A DNA stretch of 64,000 bases from Pyrinomonadaceae bacterium. Its GTDB lineage: Bacteria; Acidobacteriota; Blastocatellia; Pyrinomonadales; Pyrinomonadaceae. The number at the start of each line of letters is the position of its first letter. The first letter of the stretch is position 1. Below the pieces are notes generated by a model. That model ran no database searches. It had not been told where the DNA came from and worked only from the letters and a program-made list of their open reading frames with translations. The position numbers and the translations under genes are program-made. Of this stretch, positions 59,985 through 64,000 are shown one piece after another. The DNA lies in NCBI GenBank assembly GCA_030841085.1, contig JAVEDP010000018.1, positions 93,291 to 157,290 of the forward strand. The letters are read 5' to 3'.

Positions 59985-60068
59985 AAATTTCGGATTTGGG
60001 ATTTCGGATTGCGGATTTCAAAAAGGCCGTGCGGCGCTTGGTGCAAGTTCGAATTTCGGATTTCGGAG
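59985..60068. repeat. Continuation of TTTCGGATTTGGGATT word-repeat
   Basis: AATTTCGGATTTGGGATTTC and GGATTGCGGATTTCAAAAAGG, then GAATTTCGGATTTCGGAG. Second block of the repeat word seen at 59763-59885, after the tRNA. Confidence 0.6.
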
Positions 60069-60093
60069 AAATGTTAGTAGTTGAGATGAAATA

Positions 60094-60597
60094 ATGAGAA
60101 GCGCATTCATTTCGATGGCCCTGCTTTTATTGTTGAGCAGCGCCGTTATCGCTCAGTCACACGCCAAAGTTAAGCGTGCCAGCGCGGCTGCGATATGTGG
60201 CAATCCCAAGGTCGCTTGCAAAACGAGTGTCACTTTTCATTCATACGATCTGCCGTTCCGCGTGCCGGCCAAAGCAGTCATTTTGGACACCGAACTTTTC
60301 TACGCCGTGATACTCAAGAGCATGCGGGCAGCTAACGACAGTTGCGATGTGTTCATACCGGAAACTGAGCGGCTGGCGGCGCAGGCACTATTTCCCGATC
60401 ACAAAGTCTTCGCGTCGCGTTGCGTGGACGCCGGCGAGATGTTCTATACCAATGTGAGTGAGAACCAGAGAATTATGGCGGTCTATGCCGGCCCAACGCT
60501 GGCGGAAGCAAAGCGTGTTCTTGCCGCGGTCAAAGCAACAGGAAAGTTTCCCGGCGCAAACCTGCGGCGCGTACGCACCGGCTTTAACGGCACTTAA
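60094..60597 (+). CDS. Secreted protein, unknown
   Basis: 167 aa with a signal peptide (ISMALLLLLSSAVIAQ). A single Cys-containing domain: AAAICGNPKVACKTSV, PFRVPAKAVILDTELFYAVILKS, CDVFIPETERLAAQALFPDHKVFASRC and NQRIMAVYAGPTLAEAKRVLAAV. Four Cys could form two disulphides; the last segment resembles an SPOR-like helix-strand unit (VYAGPTLAEAKRVL). A conserved periplasmic protein I know only as hypothetical. ATG 60094 with no strong SD. Confidence 0.65.
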   Translation: MRSAFISMALLLLLSSAVIAQSHAKVKRASAAAICGNPKVACKTSVTFHSYDLPFRVPAKAVILDTELFYAVILKSMRAANDSCDVFIPETERLAAQALFPDHKVFASRCVDAGEMFYTNVSENQRIMAVYAGPTLAEAKRVLAAVKATGKFPGANLRRVRTGFNGT

Positions 60598-60756
60598 GTA
60601 GGACAGACATTCCTATCTGTCCTTTTTTTGGTGGCAACTTCATACGACGGTGGACAGGTATGCCTGTCCAAATAAGTAGGATAGACATTCTTGTCTGTCC
60701 CTTTTGGTTAGGACGGCCTCAGGCGACGGTGGACAGGCAGGAATGCCTGTCCTACT
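60597..60756. repeat. Tandem GTAGGACAGAC palindromic elements
   Basis: Two copies in a row: AGTAGGACAGACATTCCTAT with GGTGGACAGGTATGCCTGTCC, then AGTAGGATAGACATTCTTG with GGACAGGCAGGAATGCCTG and GTCCTACT. Same family as inside the addB-like gene. Here they are in a spacer, ending 8 bp before the YggT-like start. Confidence 0.85.
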
Positions 60757-60764
60757 ATTCAAAC

Positions 60765-61283
60765 ATGGACGACAAATTAGCAGCAGACGAAGCAAGGCGA
60801 TCGGTTCAGCATGAAGCTGTGAAGTCGCAGGTTGAAGGCGAAGTGCAAGCTGAGATTGCGGACCGTGCGAGCCAGGCGCCGCCTCCGCGTGAAGCCGGCA
60901 GAATTGACGAGGTCGCGGGAAGTTTTCGTTCCAAGGCAGTCAATGAGGTCATCGATACCGAGCGTGAGGTTGAACGCGGCCGAGGCGCTGCACGAATCTC
61001 GCAAGTCGTAGACTACATCTTCTATTTGATCTACGCGCTGTTGGCGATGAGGTTCCTGCTCGCCCTGCTTGCAGCTCACAGTAACGCGGGCTTTGTTCAG
61101 TTTATTGTGGCTGTGACGAATCCGTTCTATGCTCCGTTTCGGGGCATCGTTAACAGTCCCAGCACAAACGAAGGACACACGTTATTGTTGCCTATCGTTA
61201 TCGCGATCATTGCTTACGTGATTTTGCATTTGGCCATCAATGGGTTGCTGCGGATGATTGCACATCGCAAGACAGCGATTTAG
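60765..61283 (+). CDS. YggT-family membrane protein
   Basis: 172 aa. A charged N-terminal half (DEARRSVQHEAVKSQVEGEV, GRIDEVAGSFRSKAV) is followed by a YggT unit: ISQVVDYIFYLIYALLAMRFLLALL, FIVAVTNPFYAPFRGIVNSP (the P-F-x-x-PFRxIV signature) and LLLPIVIAIIAYVILHLAINGLL. YggT proteins are linked with membrane-associated osmotic or division functions in other bacteria; here the soluble arm makes the role unclear. Start ATGGACGAC at 60765 (upstream in-frame sequence is the palindromic repeat). Confidence 0.85.
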   Translation: MDDKLAADEARRSVQHEAVKSQVEGEVQAEIADRASQAPPPREAGRIDEVAGSFRSKAVNEVIDTEREVERGRGAARISQVVDYIFYLIYALLAMRFLLALLAAHSNAGFVQFIVAVTNPFYAPFRGIVNSPSTNEGHTLLLPIVIAIIAYVILHLAINGLLRMIAHRKTAI

Positions 61284-61285
61284 CT

Positions 61286-61412
61286 CATTGCCGATTGCCA
61301 AATGCCGATTGCCGATTGGCTCTTGATTCGTCAAGAATAGTTTCTGTTTAGAACTGAAGTAGGCCGATTTGTGGCTATGCAAAATCGGCAATCGGCAATT
61401 GAAAATCGGAAA
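61286..61412. repeat. Spacer with inverted TTGCCGATTGCC words
   Basis: Left: TCATTGCCGATTGCCAAATGCC and CGATTGCCGATTGG. Right: TCGGCAATCGGCAATTG and AAATCGGAAATAC, its reverse complement. It precedes the SRP RNA gene. Confidence 0.7.
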
Positions 61413-61428
61413 TACTTTGACAAGTTAT

Positions 61429-61532
61429 CAGACTTCGGGCTCCGCACAACGCAGCGCCGGTGAACCCCGCCAGGCCGGGAACGGAGCAACGGTAGCCAAG
61501 CGCGCGTGTGTTGCGGGTAAGTCCGGAGTCTG
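61429..61532 (+). ncRNA. ffs: Signal recognition particle RNA (4.5S-like)
   Basis: Small bacterial SRP RNA. The Ffh-binding hairpin is clear: GTGAACCCCGCCAGGCCGGG, then AACGGAGCAACGGTAGCC (conserved CAGG and GGAGCA internal loops). The ends CAGACTTCGGGCTCCGCA and TGCGGGTAAGTCCGGAGTCTG pair into the long arm. Position directly before dnaX is the arrangement seen in many bacteria. Length about 104 nt fits the small-type SRP RNA. Confidence 0.9.
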
Positions 61533-61547
61533 GCCAACATCGAAGTA

Positions 61548-61644
61548 ATGAGTACTGAGTGATGAGTACTGAGCAAGCTTCGTCAGTTCCATCTACCTAT
61601 TCGTTACTCAGCACTCAGTACTCAGTGCTCAGTACTCATCACTA
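61548..61644. repeat. AGTACTGAGTG/CAGCACTCAGTAC inverted words before dnaX
   Basis: Left: GTAATGAGTACTGAGTGATG and AGTACTGAGC. Right: TTACTCAGCACTCAGTACTC and AGTGCTCAGTACTCATCAC, reverse complement. Same word as 59625-59666. It ends just before the dnaX start. Confidence 0.75.
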
Positions 61645-61648
61645 ATTT

Positions 61649-63499
61649 ATGGCCTACCAGGTAATCGCACGCAAATGGCGCCCGCAGACTTTCGACGAAG
61701 TCACCGGGCAGGAACCAATCACGCGCACGCTGCGCAACGCGATCGAGCACCAGCGTCTGCATCACGCTTATCTTTTTTCAGGCGCGCGCGGCGTCGGCAA
61801 AACCACCTCGGCACGTTTGTTCGCCAAAGCTTTGAACTGCCACAAGTCGCCGGTACCTACACCGACCCCTTGTCGCACTGACGACGCAACTGCCTGCGCC
61901 TCGTGCAGCGAAATTTCCGAAAGCCGATCGATTGACGTGCTCGAGATTGACGCTGCTTCGCACACCGGCGTGGACAACGTTCGTGATTCAATCATCGAGA
62001 CCGTCGGCTTTGCACCCGCTCGCGACCGCTACAAGATTTTTATCATTGACGAAGTCCACATGCTCTCGAAGCCGGCGTTCAATGCGTTGCTGAAGACGAT
62101 TGAAGAGCCGCCCGAGCGTGTTGTCTTCATCATGGCGACCACCGAAAAGCAAAAGGTGCCGGAAACAATTCTTTCGCGCTGCCAGCAATTCGAGTTTCGT
62201 ACCATCGCCACCGCCAGAATTCTCGATCGCCTGCGGTTGATCGCAGAAGCGGAAAAGATTTCCATCCCGGACGATGCGTTGCGCGAGATTGCGCGTTCGG
62301 GCGAGGGCTCGATGCGCGACGCGCAATCAGCGTTCGATCAGGTAATTAGTTTTGCCGGCACCACGATTAAGAAGGAAGACATCGAGCTGGCGCTGGGCGT
62401 CGCCGGGGCCGACATTCTGATTCGCATCGTCAACGGTATTGCGAATAATCAACCCGCCGAGGCGCTGGCAGTGGTTGACGACGTCGTCATGCGCGGCCAT
62501 GACTTGCGCAACTTCTGCCGCGATCTGCTGGCGCACTTCAGAGATTTGCTGGTGGCGAAGGTTTCAGGCAGCGAAGAGTTGCTGGAAGCGGCGATCTGCG
62601 ATAGCGCTGAACTCCAACGCCAGGCAGCGTTGTTTTCGGAAGCGGATCTGGTCCGCTTCTTCAATTCGCTTGCCGACACCGAAAATCTTTTGCGCACAGC
62701 GTCGCATCCGCGCTATCAGGTCGAAATCGGTTTGGTGAAGTTGATGGAGATGCGACGGCTGGAGCCGCTCAGTTCACTGATGGACCGGCTGAACGCTTTG
62801 GAAACGGCGCTGCGGACCGGCAAGCCTTTTATTCCAAGTAAGAGCAGCGCGTCCGAATTGTCGAGAGCTGTGACGAGCGCTCCGTCATCCGCGAATCCGC
62901 CTCTAGCGAACAAATCAACGACGGCGGTTGCGCCCTCGAGCCGTTATGCGGGCAGTGCTTCGACTGGGGCTGCGACCGTTACCGCTTTCGAAGCAAAAGT
63001 CGAAATGGAAATCGCTGGAAACATTTCTGACGCGGCTGTCGCTGATGTTTCTATGGAGCAACCGGTTTCCGTCACGAAGTCGGAGGCGAAGCCAGCCACG
63101 GGGTCGGCAATCGATCAGATCAAAGCGTCGCTCGAGAAAAAACGAAAAATGTTTTTGGTGACCGCGCTGGAAGGCGCCAGCCGCGCCGCGATCGAAAACA
63201 ATGAGTTGTTCATCGAGTTTGCGGCCGCTGACCGGCACCTGCGCGACACGTTGTCCAAAAGCGACAACATAAAAATCCTGCGCGAAGTTTGCAAAGATGT
63301 AACCGGCAGCGATCTGGGCGTGCGTTTTGTAATTGCCGACGGCCAGGCAGCCGCTGCGCCGCCTTCAAAGGAAGAAACCGAACGGCGCGACAAGCAGGCA
63401 TTGCGCGAGCGAGCGGAGCAGGATCCGGTGGTCCAACAGATGCTGCGCACCTTTCGCGGCGAGATCGTCGATGTGAAGCGCATGGACGGTGAGAACTAA
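61649..63499 (+). CDS. dnaX: DNA polymerase III subunits gamma and tau
   Basis: 616 aa clamp-loader ATPase. Seen: YQVIARKWRPQTFDEVTGQE start, Walker A GARGVGKTTSARLF (about 43-56), zinc-binding Cys set (C-x..CASCSE), Walker B FIIDEVHMLS, sensor 1 ATTEKQKVPETILSRCQQFEF, SGEGSMRDAQSAFDQ. After about residue 380 the sequence becomes Ala/Ser-rich (tau-type linker), ending in a C-terminal domain with QMLRTFRGEIVDVKRM. No obvious slippery A-run for a short gamma product was noticed. Start ATGGCCTAC follows the SRP RNA and a word-repeat. Confidence 0.97.
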   Translation: MAYQVIARKWRPQTFDEVTGQEPITRTLRNAIEHQRLHHAYLFSGARGVGKTTSARLFAKALNCHKSPVPTPTPCRTDDATACASCSEISESRSIDVLEIDAASHTGVDNVRDSIIETVGFAPARDRYKIFIIDEVHMLSKPAFNALLKTIEEPPERVVFIMATTEKQKVPETILSRCQQFEFRTIATARILDRLRLIAEAEKISIPDDALREIARSGEGSMRDAQSAFDQVISFAGTTIKKEDIELALGVAGADILIRIVNGIANNQPAEALAVVDDVVMRGHDLRNFCRDLLAHFRDLLVAKVSGSEELLEAAICDSAELQRQAALFSEADLVRFFNSLADTENLLRTASHPRYQVEIGLVKLMEMRRLEPLSSLMDRLNALETALRTGKPFIPSKSSASELSRAVTSAPSSANPPLANKSTTAVAPSSRYAGSASTGAATVTAFEAKVEMEIAGNISDAAVADVSMEQPVSVTKSEAKPATGSAIDQIKASLEKKRKMFLVTALEGASRAAIENNELFIEFAAADRHLRDTLSKSDNIKILREVCKDVTGSDLGVRFVIADGQAAAAPPSKEETERRDKQALRERAEQDPVVQQMLRTFRGEIVDVKRMDGEN

Positions 63500-63581
63500 A
63501 AAGAGCTTGATCTAGTACAGAATTCCGGCTAACGCTCTCCAGAAAACCCCTCCGAATCGACAAAAATTGCTTTCATAAAAG

Positions 63582-63614
63582 TAAGGGCGGACCCGGTTGT
63601 CCGCCCTTATTTAA
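63582..63614. terminator. Bidirectional intrinsic terminator
   Basis: TAAGGGCGGAC (63582-63592), 6-nt loop, GTCCGCCCTTA (63599-63609), an 11 bp perfect stem flanked by T-rich sequence on the right and A-rich on the left. It lies between the convergent dnaX and dockerin-like genes. Confidence 0.85.
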
Positions 63615-63633
63615 CATTTTAAGAAGCTTACGG

Positions 63634-64000
63634 TTAATGAATGAGAAACACATCCCAAGCCCAGCGGCCAAGCTGCGCATGCCTTGCGTCACCGACCTTC
63701 GCCCGATAGCGAAATTGGTTTCCGTACTGGTCGATCCATTTCGACTCTTTGTACTTGAGAGATATTGAATCAACGTTCATCGCGGGAAGGGGATACAATT
63801 CGTACGACTCAGAAGCACCGTTGTGATTTGTGTCCTGCCAGAGACGCAAGGACGAAAATATCTCGTCTCGATTATCGATCACGCCGTCGCCATTCCCACC
63901 GTTCTGCGATTTATCGAATTCAGCCAGAGCCAGGAAGCCATTCTTCAGTTCGCCTGACGGTGGCGGTGGCTGAGGTGAAGCATTACCAAACAATTCTTTG
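63634..64000 (-). CDS. C-terminus of a large EF-hand/dockerin-like secreted protein, partial
   Basis: About 122 codons, open to the window edge; the 5' part lies beyond 64000. It contains an EF-hand-like segment ([21 protein letters not shown]), [20 protein letters not shown], then [11 protein letters not shown] and a final [11 protein letters not shown]. This end resembles calcium-binding C-terminal modules of large secreted or RHS-like proteins of this phylum. The extreme C-terminal motif is echoed as a relic at 43983. Full function cannot be judged. Confidence 0.75.
   Translation of the reverse strand, partial: KELFGNASPQPPPPSGELKNGFLALAEFDKSQNGGNGDGVIDNRDEIFSSLRLWQDTNHNGASESYELYPLPAMNVDSISLKYKESKWIDQYGNQFRYRAKVGDARHAQLGRWAWDVFLIH

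Overview
The window looks like a chromosomal segment of an environmental, GC-moderate, Gram-negative-type bacterium, most likely Acidobacteriota (Blastocatellia/Pyrinomonadales-like). This is inference. It rests on a VWFA-related secreted protein, Asn-rich linkers behind membrane anchors, YCF48-like repeat proteins, and spacers packed with short-word inverted repeats. No 16S rRNA is present to settle it.

Layout. 0-7.5 kb: an AddB/AddA-like helicase-nuclease pair, the first gene running in from outside the window. Both genes carry in-frame palindromic insertions. 7.6-11.7 kb: peroxiredoxin, ferredoxin-MBL fusion, Asn-rich anchored protein and lepA. 11.8-17.6 kb: minus-strand accessory genes (YD-repeat, NIPSNAP, methyltransferase, DUF6438-like, SET domain and others). 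17.6-37.5 kb: a large array of integron gene cassettes without an integrase (a CALIN). About 28 small genes, all but one on the minus strand, are separated by about 30 attC or attC-like sites of two main sequence families. One cassette encodes an Arr rifamycin ADP-ribosyltransferase. The cassette boundaries are near-perfect on the high-coordinate side and eroded on the low side, as expected if insertion took place at the high-coordinate end.

37.6-44 kb: CDF cation exporter, TPR protein, RNase H, and a long YCF48-like repeat protein. 44-46.2 kb: GAF-GAF-AAA+-Fis sigma54 activator. 46.3-47.8 kb: a tightly overlapping three-gene unit (minimal nucleotidyltransferase, small helical protein, three-helix membrane protein) that looks like an undescribed defence or toxin-antitoxin-like module. 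47.9-52.4 kb: FmdB zinc ribbon, VWA protein, DUF4350-like protein, aminotransferase, orphan antitoxin-like gene. 52.5-57.8 kb: pentapeptide-repeat/channel-like protein, then hutU and hutH with a ParE/RelE toxin-antitoxin pair lodged between them. 57.8-64 kb: DUF2270 protein, tadA, two tRNA-Ser genes, YggT-like protein, SRP RNA, dnaX, and the 3' end of a large EF-hand/dockerin-like secreted protein.

How the parts fit: the flanks are ordinary housekeeping and catabolic genes. The 20 kb cassette array is a store of mostly secreted, lipoprotein, membrane and small enzymatic functions. Array membership is shown by the attC core sites: the R'' core of each cassette is the exact complement of the R' core at that same cassette's other end in 16 of 22 cassettes examined.
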